64,000 nucleotides of DNA. Source: Diabrotica undecimpunctata. Lineage: Eukaryota > Arthropoda > Insecta > Coleoptera > Chrysomelidae. The translations under genes were made by a program, and so were the position numbers. The stretch is taken from contig NC_092805.1 of NCBI RefSeq assembly GCF_040954645.1, positions 70,913,186-70,977,185 of the forward strand, in the 5' to 3' direction. Positions within the stretch are counted from its first letter, which is position 1, and every line of letters begins with the position of its first letter. Shown piece by piece: positions 54,628-64,000 of the stretch. The notes below the pieces were generated by a model. That model did no database searches, was not told the DNA's origin, and saw nothing but the letters and a program-made list of their open reading frames with translations.

Positions 54628-55074
54628 ATAGATGGTAGATTTCATTATTTTGAATCAATTTGACATCATATTTATTGTCTGATACATATGGAAATTATTT
54701 TGTACCCTAAAAATCATAATTTGGGGTTAGATACAAAATTGATTCTATAAATAAATGTCTTTCTAATATAATAAAGTATAAAACTTACCAATTCATATGG
54801 ATGAAAGCCTATTGAATGGAAATAATTCATAGGTTTTGTCTATAAATAAACATAACACAATAATATATGATTATGTTTATTTTCTCATATAATAGTCTCC
54901 ATTGCTTTATTTGACATGACAGTTTGACATAAACAGCGAACAGGGATATATTTAACACATTTTAAATAAAAAAAAATTGAATTATTAATTTATTAAATTT
55001 AATAAGGTATGAGAAAATTAATATTTAAAAAAATAATAAGTAAATTATTTATTTTAAATTTAATTTTGGGGTAT
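54628..55074 (+). other. Non-coding interior of element B and polypurine tract
   Basis: AT-rich filler where RNase H and integrase should be. The last bases (TTTTGGGGTAT, 55064-55074) are a plausible polypurine tract before the 3' LTR. Confidence 0.5.
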
Positions 55075-56548
55075 TGTGACGATTGGGGTTTATAGAAAAT
55101 AATTTATAAGTTATATACTACATAATATTAGATATAAAAAAGTATTTGATTATTTTAAGAAGTTATATACTAGAGAATTTAATAAAAATATATTTATGTA
55201 AGGGCATTTTTAATAAATTAGCATATAATAATTGTAAAAAGTTGTATTTTAATGTTGTAAATATATTTAAATGAGCCATGTGCATAGGCAACCAACTATA
55301 CAGTGAGTGATAGACAGATATACTTACTCTCCAAGTGACATTTTAGGAAATAATTGGGAATATAAAGTGGGGTTATAATAATATATTGTTTGAAATGTGT
55401 ATTTTATTAAATTAGAGTGTTAGTTACTAATTTGAATGTTTATTCTGATCTGAAAAACCTAAATGTCAACAAAATTATCAATGGAACATTAACGAATTCT
55501 CCAGAGTGCAGAGTGTGACCATTGTTTACGGTCGAACATTTTGGAAGAATGATTATGTCGGTGGATGGAACAGATATTTTTTTCGAGAACATCCATATCG
55601 AAGAAATAGAACGAAATGGAACATGATCTCTTACCAGATGATTCTAGAATATCCAAAAAGATATAAATACCCGTGATTTGGATTCAAGATGGCAGTTTTT
55701 AGTCAGAAGTCAGGCCAGTTCATTATGAAAGTTAGTAGACACATTTAGTTAGTGAAGTAAATTGTTCAGAATTTTCAAGAAGTCAGTCAGAAAAGTTTAG
55801 TAAGAAATATGAAAGTTAGTTGGAGTCAGTGAATCAAGTACAAATAGCCCAATTGTTTAATATAGTGAGTTAAATGAAGATTAAAAATTATGCATATAAT
55901 TTAATGCACATTTATAATTATACACAAATAATTATTGAAGATTAAAAAAAAAGTATATTGGAAGAAATTAAATTATATTATGGTTGGAGATTAGTATAAA
56001 TCAACTTATAATAATTGGATATTGGTATATTGAAAAGAAGAATAAATATAAATGCTGTTTGCTGGTTTGCTTGGTGGTGTATAAATGCTGGTGAAGAAAA
56101 ATATATCTTAAATTGGTAGAAGCTGATAATTGGAAAAAGAAATTTCACAAAAACAAGGATAACCGAAGTACGAAGACATTCAGTGGTGATTAGAATATAT
56201 ATAGTGGAAAACAGTTCATTTAGGCATTCAGTGAAAGAAAGGTACAAAATTTTGTTAATATAATTTAGTTAGTGTCATAACAATTTCAATTTTGAAGATA
56301 GTTTGTTTAAATTTTACATTGTCTATAGAATTTAATTAGTTTTATAAGAATATCAATTTAAAGATAGTTTATTTTAAATTTACATTGACTAGGTTATATA
56401 CGTATGTGTGTTTCATAATAGTTATAATAGAGATAATTTAAAAAAGTACTTACAAACTAATTCTTTGAGAACCGCGATAAAAACCCTATATATTATATTA
56501 TTAAAAATACTCATTGCTCATCATTCAAACAAACAATACATCATAACA
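55075..56548 (+). repeat. 3' LTR of element B
   Basis: Same length as the 5' LTR; about eight substitutions (for example near 55200, 55270, 55365, 55456, 55542, 55548, 56402 and 56430). Confidence 0.9.
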
Positions 56549-56568
56549 ATATATATATATATATATAT
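56549..56568. repeat. Residual (TA)n between elements B and D
   Basis: Twenty bases of TA repeat separate the two LTR elements. Confidence 0.9.
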
Positions 56569-57892
56569 TGTTATGATTGTTTATTTTGACTTTAATCTTA
56601 GTTTATTGAGCCAATAAAAAAATATAACTTATTTGTTATCAAAAGTAAAATAAACTCCTTATATTACCTGTGTTCGATGGATTCAAAGATTTTCTAGTTG
56701 TCTTTTATCGGGATAGAGAAGAAGGATAAGAATAAAAAAATATTATATTACAAAAATTTACTTTTTTATTTTATATGAACGAATAAAACAATTATCAAAT
56801 TCTGTCGTTATCTTATCAATCAGCATACAAGAAAATAAATCAAATTTTTTTAATAATAAGATTTTAAATCTACATACATTTATATTAAGTGAAAACCAAT
56901 TTTACTTAAATTTTTCTTTACTTGAAACAAGAAACAACAAAACTTTAAACTTTTGATTAGCCTAACAAAACCTCAGTTCTTAAATTTGAATGCTAATGAC
57001 CATGATGTCAAACCGATCCTTCACAGATATAAAATTCAATTGTACAAAACACTTACAGCTTATTTTCTTATTGAGTTGTATGTTGGAACATACCCAGAAA
57101 AATCCAGTCTCCTCAACGATGTGATCTCTCCTTTTTGGCACCTAGGCTCCTTCCTAACGTCTCTGAAAACCTGCTGCACTAACCAAAAACACCTAATGCA
57201 CTTCTCCAAAAACTCAACTACTTATTAATGACACAAGGACCTCCTTTTGTCAACTTAATGCCGTAAAACTACTTTCACAAATCTTTACAAAATGCCAACG
57301 GTAGATACAAGGACCTCTTTCAATCTACTTGCTATCTCCTTCTGCAAAACTATTCAATTCCTTTCACAATGCCGGTATCCAACTCACGAACTACACCCTA
57401 TCTTGAAACAAACGACTGTTTCCTTCGATGACCAAATTATAACTGACTTCTCCGGTTCTCATGATCGGCTCACAAATTCCAATTTAAAAACGACCGTCCA
57501 ATCAAAAGCTCAAATTGTGTTTACCATGATTTTAAAAAAGCCTAATTTCGGTTTCAGAGAAAAACTAAATAGCATACTTTAAAATTGGTTTTGTCAATAC
57601 ACAATTTATACATATTTCAAAAGATTAGAATATGGTCATTTAATACTCGATTATACAAACAATGAAAAGATTAACTTACAGGTAAAATGTCTTCTAATTC
57701 TAAACAAAGGTTTTTTTGATAATTTTGTTTGAAACGGAAAAAGGTCGTTTGCCAAACAAATTTCTATTCTTATCTACACTAAGTCTTATCTTACATTACT
57801 ATATACAATTTGTTTATATTGATATCTTAAAATTTTATTTCGATGGATTTTTTTATTTATTTTTCTTTGGTTGGGAAAGAAGAAACATAGCA
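56569..57892 (-). repeat. 3' LTR of element D
   Basis: TG...CA ends on the element strand (TGCTATG...AACA). Just inside, AAAGGCGGGGATT (57893-57905, minus) is a good polypurine tract. Confidence 0.85.
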
Positions 57893-57968
57893 AATCCCCG
57901 CCTTTGCATATGATAAAAATTACTGAATTATGCAGGGATTTTTCTCTATGCAAAACAATACCAGTATT

Positions 57969-58944
57969 TTATTCATAATACTTGTAAACATCGTTGATAT
58001 TATAAATTCCCCTAATCTTGTCTGATTCTATGTGCTTCAACTCATAACTATTTATCCCATTCTCATTGTTTACTATGTACGGACCCTCAAAAACAGGCAT
58101 TAACTTTCCGCACACGTTGCTAGGTATGTTGGACACGCGCAATGCTCTCACCATAACCTTCTCACCTTTTTTTAAAGTAACTGGTCTTCTTTTCCTATTT
58201 TGGTCTTGCCTCTGGATATATTTTTCGTTTGCTCTCCGCAATCTCCTCTGCACATTTTCCATTATCTGTGTGTATTTCTTTTGTTCTCTTTCTTCCCATG
58301 GTCTTAGTGACATTATACCCTTCATTATATATTCTGGGGTCTCTTTCGTTACGGTGCTCGGGATGGTATTTAGATACGTTTCTACTTGGGCGACTTTCCT
58401 ATCCCATCGTCGATGTTGACCCTCTGTTGTAATCCGTAGAAACTTCGTCACTTCCTGTATAAAACGTTCCGAAGGATTACTCTGTGGATGTCTGATGCTA
58501 ACAAAATTTGTCTCTATTCCCTGTTCTCGAAGTTGTCCCTTGAAACGATCATTTCTAAAATATGTTGCATTGTCTAGAAGAATCCTTCTTGGTGTTCCTA
58601 CGGTGGCTATAAAATTGTCGAAATTTATATTTTTGACAGATCTGGCACTTTTGTGTAATTTCTTTTGCGATGCGGTAATCTTGTCGGCAAATATAATTTT
58701 CTCGAAAAACCAGCCAGACTTTTCTACTACCGATATGTCCATTGTCTTCGTGTAAATTTTTTACAATCTTCTCTGCCAATGTTTGTGTCACCAAATATAG
58801 TTCCCTTCCGTCTATTCTCTTGAAATATATGTCGTTTTCTATTTCCACTCTTCTTTTTTCTCTTTCCTCCAATTCTCCTTGGTCTCTTCTTATTTTATTT
58901 AATGAGAATACACCTTCTTCTTGTGTCAAGATATTTAGTCCCAC
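57969..58944 (-). pseudogene. Element D integrase with core deletion
   Basis: The N-terminal zinc domain is intact (LHEDNGHIGSRKV, CQICQKYK; about 58760-58635). Immediately afterwards sequence passes to FDNFIATVGTPRRILLDNAT, which bears the second catalytic Asp. The segment with the first Asp (the GPLPxSxxGxxYLLVVxDxFSKF stretch) is missing and the frame changes at the junction (about 58640-58555). The catalytic Glu region is present (NPSERFIQEVTKFLR), as is the C-terminal basic domain (KKGEKVMVRALRVSNIPSNV). The protein cannot catalyse strand transfer. The frame ends with a stop at 57969, 64 bases before the polypurine tract. Confidence 0.9.
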
Positions 58945-61001
58945 ATGTAACGTAATTGCTTCCTTTTTTCCTGTGTCTTCATCCCGTGTTCGGCTATGAT
59001 ATTGTCTTTTCCTTTGATATACCGGAATTCAAAATCGTACTCCTGTAGTAATAGAATGCCTCTATGTATCCGATTATTCACCAATCGGTTCTTCATGATG
59101 TGAACCAAAGCGGCATGATCCGTCTCGATTGTGAATTTAGATCCCAATAAGTAATATCTTAATTTGTTTACACAAAATAGTACACTGGCAAATTCCAATT
59201 CTGTCACACTATATTTTCTTTCGTGAGTTTTGGTCACCCGAGATATAAAACATATTTGCACTTCTTGGTCGTTTTGTATCTGTGACAAAACTCCTGCAAA
59301 CTTTTGTATTGACGCATCAGTTCGGAGTATGAATGGTAGATTATAATTGGGGTGGTATATTTTTGTTCCTTTTGCAAATTCTTGTTTTAATATTTGAAAA
59401 GCCTTCTCCTGTTCTTCTTTCCAATTCCATGTTATCCCTTTCTTCAGCAATTTTATTAGAGGAATTTCCTTTTGGCTTAAATCGGGAATTAATTTTTTTA
59501 AATAATTGATCGTGCCAAGAAAACCTCTCAGTGTTTTCAAATTCGTTGGTCTTGGATATTCATCAATGAGCTTGACTCGGTCTTCGGCTAAGCTAACTGT
59601 TGTAGTGTCCAATTGAAAACCTAGATAAATTACTTCCTTTTGGAAAAATTGACATTTTTCGATGTTTAATTTTAATCCCGCTCTGTCCAATTCTTCCAGA
59701 ATTATCTTTATATGTTTCATATGGCTCTGTATATCTCGTGAAAAAATCAACAAATCATCGATGTAATGGACTATGAAATCTTCGTATCGATTTAAAATAG
59801 AATGTAGAGTCCGTACCAATGCTGCATAAGCGCTTTGTAAACCAAAAGGCACTACCTTGAACCTGTATACAATACCATCAATTGAGAACGCGGTATAGTT
59901 TCTACAATTTTCAGCTAAAGGTATCAACCAAAAACTATGCTTTAAATCAATTTTAGAGAATATGTGTGATCCTGTAATTCTTCCAAATATGGCCTCGATG
60001 TTTAGAGGTGATTCATATTGTGATACCGTGTGCTGGTTGATATTTCTGGCATCTAAACATAGTCTTAATTCTCCACTGCTTTTTTTTACTATTACAATTG
60101 GATTAATATACGGTGAATCACATCGTTCAATTATTTGATCTTACAACATTTTATTAATTTCTTCTTTCACCTGTTGTCGATATTTATATGGGATCGGGTA
60201 AGTCTTCGATCGAAAGTTTCCCAAGTTTTTTACCTCAAAAGAATGTTCGTACTTTTTTGCCACTCTGTTTTCCTCATTTATTAAAGTTTCGTGTTCTTTT
60301 AACATCAGACGCACCTCATTTTCTTTTTCTTCTCCACATATCAATTTTCTTTCTTTTTCCTCAGATTCTTGACACATATTTATCGCACATTTTTCCTCCT
60401 CTTTTTCATCAATCTCTTCCTTAAATACCACTATTTCAATCATATCCTTTTCATTTTCCTTTGTTAACACTATTTCTTCTTCTTCTTCGAGGCTCATCCC
60501 TTCTTTTGAGGAATCTCCGGTATTGACTTCCTTTATCCTTTTCTTAAGTTTTCTTCCTTTTCCTCTTTGTCCTTGCTTCGTTGCCAAATTCATTTCCACT
60601 GTTTGTTCTTTTTCCGAATTATCAATTTTCTTTTTCCCATGTTCATTTTCCTGTTCTCCTTCTTTTTCTTCTGTTAGTTTCATCGTATTATTTTTGAAAT
60701 CTATGACTACATGTTTTTCTGCCAGTTCGTCCACTCCTACAATCATGTCATGCGACATGTTTGGCATTATTACACATTGTAGTGCATACATTTTCTCATC
60801 CAATCGTACCCTCACTCGTATTCCTTCATTTATCGTTGCCAATATCCGTTTATTTGCACCCACCAAATTTACCCTTGGTATTTTGTAAATTAAATTTGTC
60901 AAACTCACTTCTTCTATTAATTTTCTGTTTACCAATGTTATTTCTGAACCGGTGTCTATCAAAATTTTGATTGGTCTATTTTTTATGAAACCATCTACCA
61001 A
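58935..61001 (-). pseudogene. Element D protease, reverse transcriptase and RNase H, one in-frame stop
   Basis: Protease: KILIDTGSEITLVNRKLI near 60960. A long Glu/Lys-rich linker (about 60680-60300) precedes the RT start YPIPYKYRQQVKEEINKML. A TAA follows at 60141-60143, and the same frame continues through INPIVIVKKSSGELRLCLDA, FSKIDLKHSFWLIPL, FKVVPFGLQSAYAALVR, and the catalytic HYIDDLLIFSRDIQSH near 59765. RNase H: FILRTDASIQKFAGVLSQ, VTELEFASVLFCVNKLRYY and TIETDHAAL, with the catalytic D-E-D. The frame ends near 58935 by a shift. RT and RNase H motifs are all present, so this part was functional before the stop arose. Confidence 0.9.
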
Positions 61002-61400
61002 TTTTAAATTAACTCCTCTTCTTTCCTCATTATTTCCTTCTAATTTAATGAATTCCTTCGGGTAACAAAAAATTCCTGCCTGGTTTTTTGGTTTTAGTGG
61101 GTGCCTTCGTGAAAAACTGTCTGTTGTTCTTCCGTATTTCTTCTTTCATCGCTGTGTCTTTCATTCTCATTTTCCTTTATTTGTGTATGATTTACCTATC
61201 TTCTGTTTTCTTTTGGTCTGTCATATCCGTTCCGGTTTCCACGATATTCCTGTTCATTTCGTCTATTGTAATTTCTGTTTTCGAGATATGCGCGTGTGTT
61301 ATTTCTGTTGTGGTTGTGTCTGAAATCATCATTTCCTCTTCTGTTTTCCCTATTTTCGTTTTCCCTCCTGGGAATAAATTCTCGTCTAGTGTAATCCCTC

Positions 61401-62519
61401 CTAAAATTTTGTCCTCTCTCTGTATTCCTTAGTTTCTCGGTGTCTGTAATTTTCTTGTGATCTTCTTGCTCTTTTTTCCTGTATCCGTGATGCCCTTATT
61501 TGTAGGAATTGGCATAAACTATCGATGTCTTTGTAGTTTTGTAGATTGATTTGATCTTCAATTGTGTCATCAAGGTGTCTTGCAATCAACTCTACTAATT
61601 GCTAGGATGAATAATTGTATTGCAGATGTTTTGCGTTATTGTACATTTGCAATGCGTATGTTTTTTCTGATATACCCATCCTCTCATGGTATTTCCCATT
61701 TTGCAATTCCTTGTTTATCTGTAATTGCTCTGTCTTTCCCCAGAAAAAACTCAGAAATTTATTTTCAAATTCTTGCCAATTTTCAAATTCCTCCACTTTG
61801 CTGTCGAACCATAGACACGCCTCATCTTTGAGATGATCTCTGATCATTTCCTTAGCTGTCTCAAAGTTTCCCATGTATTGTATCTTCTTTAGATTATTCA
61901 TGAACGGTGCGGGGTGCAGTTTTCTTACATCCCCGCCAAACTGTAATTTCGCTTCGCTTGTTCCATGGATGATAACTTCTTTTCTCTCTACTCCTCTTAG
62001 TTCAATTTCTGCCATTTGTTTTTCATTTTGCTTTAATCTCCTTTCTACTTCTTTCCTGTCTTCTTGTAGCGCCATTTCAAATTTTTCTTCTTACTGTTGT
62101 AATTCCTTTTTCTGGTCAGTCTTAATATCTTTCATTTTAGTTTCTATTTCTTCTCTTTGCATCTCTAGTTTCCTCTCTGTTTCTTCTCTGACTTTTTCTA
62201 AACAAACTTTTACATCATTTTCATATTTGTCCAAACGCTTTTCCATTTTCCTATCATTTTCTTCTAATTTTTGTTCATAGTTTTCCAAACGCTGCTCTAT
62301 ATTTCTGTTATTTCTATCCATTTTTTGTGACGATTCTTGTATTTGTTGTGTCTGTATTTGCATCATAGCTAATAAGTTTTCTAACATCCCTGTTTCTTTT
62401 CTTTCCTCCATTATTGTAGCATTTCCTTCATTATCCGATCCTTCATCAATAATTGTTTCCTCTTCTGTCTTATCCTCTTTACTTTCTTGCGTTTTGCTTT
62501 GACTCCTTGTGGTCGACAT
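61401..62519 (-). pseudogene. Element D gag, two in-frame stops
   Basis: Starts MSTTRSQSKTQESKEDKTEE at 62519. A long coiled coil follows (MMQIQTQQIQESSQKMDRNN, ERKLEMQREEIETKMKDI). A TAA at 62091-62093 and a TAG at 61602-61604 interrupt one otherwise continuous frame. The capsid (LQFGGDVRKLHPAPFMNNLK, CLWFDSKVEEFENWQEFENK) is clearly related to that of element B. The end is Arg-rich (RKRARRSQENYRHRETKE-like), consistent with RNA binding without zinc knuckles. The next 400 bases are Arg/Asn-rich in a shifted frame and lead to pol. Confidence 0.85.
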
Positions 62520-62790
62520 GTTCGTTAGATTATTTATCCCCGCCAAATATAAAGCTTTGAAATTTGTGCAATAATATCCCCGCCAAATATGAAATTCGAG
62601 TAATGTTGCAAAGACGAAAACTTTTCCTCTTATCCCAAATGCAATAAATTCAAATAAATGCAATAAAATTTTAAAACTTTTGTCAGTTGTAAAAATCTTA
62701 TAAACTTTAACCATCGGCAAATAAATTTTCAATCAATCTGCTTTCTTTCTCTATGCGTTTAAATTTCAACTAGAAATACTTTCTACGCCT

Positions 62791-62806
62791 TACACGTTGG
62801 GGGCCA
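62791..62806 (-). promoter_or_regulatory. Primer-binding site of element D
   Basis: On the element strand TGGCCCCCAACGTGTA, two bases after the LTR. Again a Lys-tRNA-like primer site, related to that of element B. Confidence 0.6.
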
Positions 62807-62808
62807 TT

Positions 62809-64000
62809 TGTTATAATTGTTTATTTTGACTTTAATCTTAGTTTATTGAGCCAATAAAAAAATATAACTTATTTGTTATCAAAAGTAAAGTAAACTCCTT
62901 ATATTACCTGTGTTCGATGGATTTAAAGATTTTCTAGTTGTCTTTTATCGGGATAGAGAAGAAGGATAAGAATAAAAAAAATATTATATTACAAAAATTT
63001 ACGTTTTTTATTTTATATGACCGAATAAAACAATTATCAAATTCTGTCGTTATCTTATCAATCAGCATACAAGAAAATAAATCAAATTTTTATAATAATA
63101 AGATTTTAAATCTACATACATTTATATTAAGTGAAAACCAATTTTACTTAAATTTTTCTTTACTTGAAACAAGAAACAACAAAACTTTAAACTTTTGATT
63201 AGCCTAACAAAACCTCAGTTCTTAAATTTGAATGCTAATGACCATGATGTCAAACCGATCCTTCACAGATATAAAATTAAATTGTACAAAACACTTACAG
63301 CTTATTTTCTTATTGAGTTGTATGTTGGAACATACCCAGAAAAATCCAGTCTCCTCAACGATGTGATCTCTCCTTTTTGGCACCTAGGCTCCTTCCTAAC
63401 GTCTCTGCAAACCTGCTGCACTAACCAAAAACACCTGATGCACTTCTCCAAAAACTCAACTACTTATTAATGACACAAGGACCTCCTTTTGTCAACTTGA
63501 TGCCGTAAAACTACTTTCACAAATCTTCACAAAATGCTAACGGTAGATACAAGGACCTCTTTCAATCTACTTGCTATCTCCTTCTGCAAAACTATTCAAT
63601 TCTTTTCACAATGCCGGTATCCAACTCACGAACCACACCCTATCTTGAGATAAACGACTGTTTCCTTCGATGACCAAATTATAACTGACTTCTCCGGTTC
63701 TCATGATCGGCTCACAAATTCCCATTTAAAAACGACCGTCCAATCAAAAGCTCTAATTGTGTTTACCATGATTTTGGAAAAGCCTAATTTCGGTTTCAGA
63801 GAAAAACTAAATAGCTTAGTTTAAAATTGGTTTTGTCAATACACAATTTATACATATTTCAAAAGATTAGAATATGGTCATTTAATACTCGATTATACAA
63901 ACAATGAAAAGATTAACTTACAGGTAAAATGTCTTCTAATTCTAAACAAAGGTTTTTTTGATAATTTTGTTTGAAACGGAAAAAGGTCGTTTGCCAAACA
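62809..64000 (-). repeat. 5' LTR of element D (partial)
   Basis: Homologous to 56569-57759 throughout; about 130 more bases are expected past the window edge. Confidence 0.9.

Larger units (their letters stand above)
49945..56548 (+). mobile_element. Ty3/Gypsy LTR retrotransposon, young but pol-deleted (element B)
   Basis: Two LTRs of 1,474 bp each (49945-51418 and 55075-56548), starting TGTGACG and ending ATAACA, differ at about eight positions by eye (about 0.5%). A primer-binding site follows the 5' LTR and a purine-rich tract precedes the 3' LTR. The interior (3.66 kb) has gag, protease and part of RT; the rest of RT, RNase H and integrase are gone. Insertion into (TA)n with ATAT on both sides is consistent with a 4-bp duplication. 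It needs helper proteins to move. Confidence 0.9.
56569..64000 (-). mobile_element. Ty3/Gypsy LTR retrotransposon, minus strand (element D), runs off the window
   Basis: The 3' LTR (element strand) is at 56569-57892, about 1,324 bp. The 5' LTR begins at 62809 and is cut by the window end; its first 1,190 bp match with roughly two dozen differences (about 2%). The interior encodes gag, protease, RT, RNase H and integrase in order. Primer-binding site and polypurine tract are both visible. Three in-frame stops, some frameshifts and one internal deletion in integrase make this copy defective, but it is the most complete LTR element in the window. Confidence 0.9.

Noticed and set aside
56953..57582. 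Open frames inside the element D LTR (repeated at 63195-63470)
   Set aside because: They lie within LTRs, occur in both copies only because the LTRs are repeats, and have no family signature.
49945..64000. Elements B and D as endogenous retroviruses with an envelope gene
   Set aside because: No envelope-like ORF, signal peptide or transmembrane protein is present between pol and the 3' LTR in either element.
1..64000. CRISPR array, bacterial defence system or prokaryotic operon
   Set aside because: No regularly spaced repeats with unique spacers, no ribosome-binding sites, and clear spliceosomal introns.

Overview
This is an AT-rich eukaryotic nuclear window. It is almost certainly from an arthropod, most likely an insect with a large, repeat-bloated genome. 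A beetle would fit, but I cannot prove the order. The evidence is dense, nested and mostly decayed transposable elements of types typical of insects (I-like, Jockey-like and RTE-like LINEs, Ty3/Gypsy elements, Penelope-like, mariner/Tc1, piggyBac, P/THAP9-like, Crypton), together with GT-AG introns and long (TA)n microsatellites. I see no bacterial operon, no CRISPR array, and no intact ordinary housekeeping gene.

Layout. 0-3.4 kb: a Tc1/IS630-like transposase relic, a LINE tail, a tRNA-derived SINE ending in (TA)n, and a piggyBac fragment. 3.7-8.9 kb: a nearly full-length but frameshifted I-like LINE (gag with zinc knuckles; endonuclease, RT, RNase H) that ends in (TA)n. 10.8-13.4 kb: two diverged copies of a P-element/THAP9-like transposase pseudogene. 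14.2-22.4 kb: LINE scraps, a mariner-like transposase, and a dispersed repeat with a hammerhead-like hairpin. 23-30.9 kb: a Jockey-like LINE and a nearly complete RTE-like LINE, both on the minus strand. 31.0-34.7 kb: a Ty3/Gypsy element with two 363-bp LTRs whose RT/RNase H core has been cleanly deleted. 35.0-41.6 kb: a Jockey-type gag piece, a second I-like LINE, a Penelope-like GIY-YIG endonuclease fragment and a further LINE relic.

43.5-49.9 kb is the most interesting part. A multi-exon gene for a Crypton-type tyrosine recombinase with two N-terminal zinc fingers carries, inside its first intron, a structurally complete 3,068-bp DNA transposon. That transposon has 31-bp terminal inverted repeats (one mismatch), an AATT target duplication, subterminal copies of the terminal motif (one as a 19-bp-arm hairpin) and an intact 650-residue spliced ORF. 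The ORF has a DDE-like core of a type I know only as an uncharacterised insect family (DUF7869-like). The host Crypton gene is interrupted by several one-base homopolymer shifts.

49.9-64.0 kb: two Ty3/Gypsy elements lie back to back in a (TA)n tract. The plus-strand one (1,474-bp LTRs, about 0.5% apart) is young but deleted in pol. The minus-strand one (about 1.32-kb LTRs, about 2% apart, right LTR cut by the window edge) keeps gag, protease, RT, RNase H and integrase, but has lost the first part of the integrase core. The window therefore reads as a museum of elements at different stages of decay, with (TA)n tracts marking many element ends and junctions.
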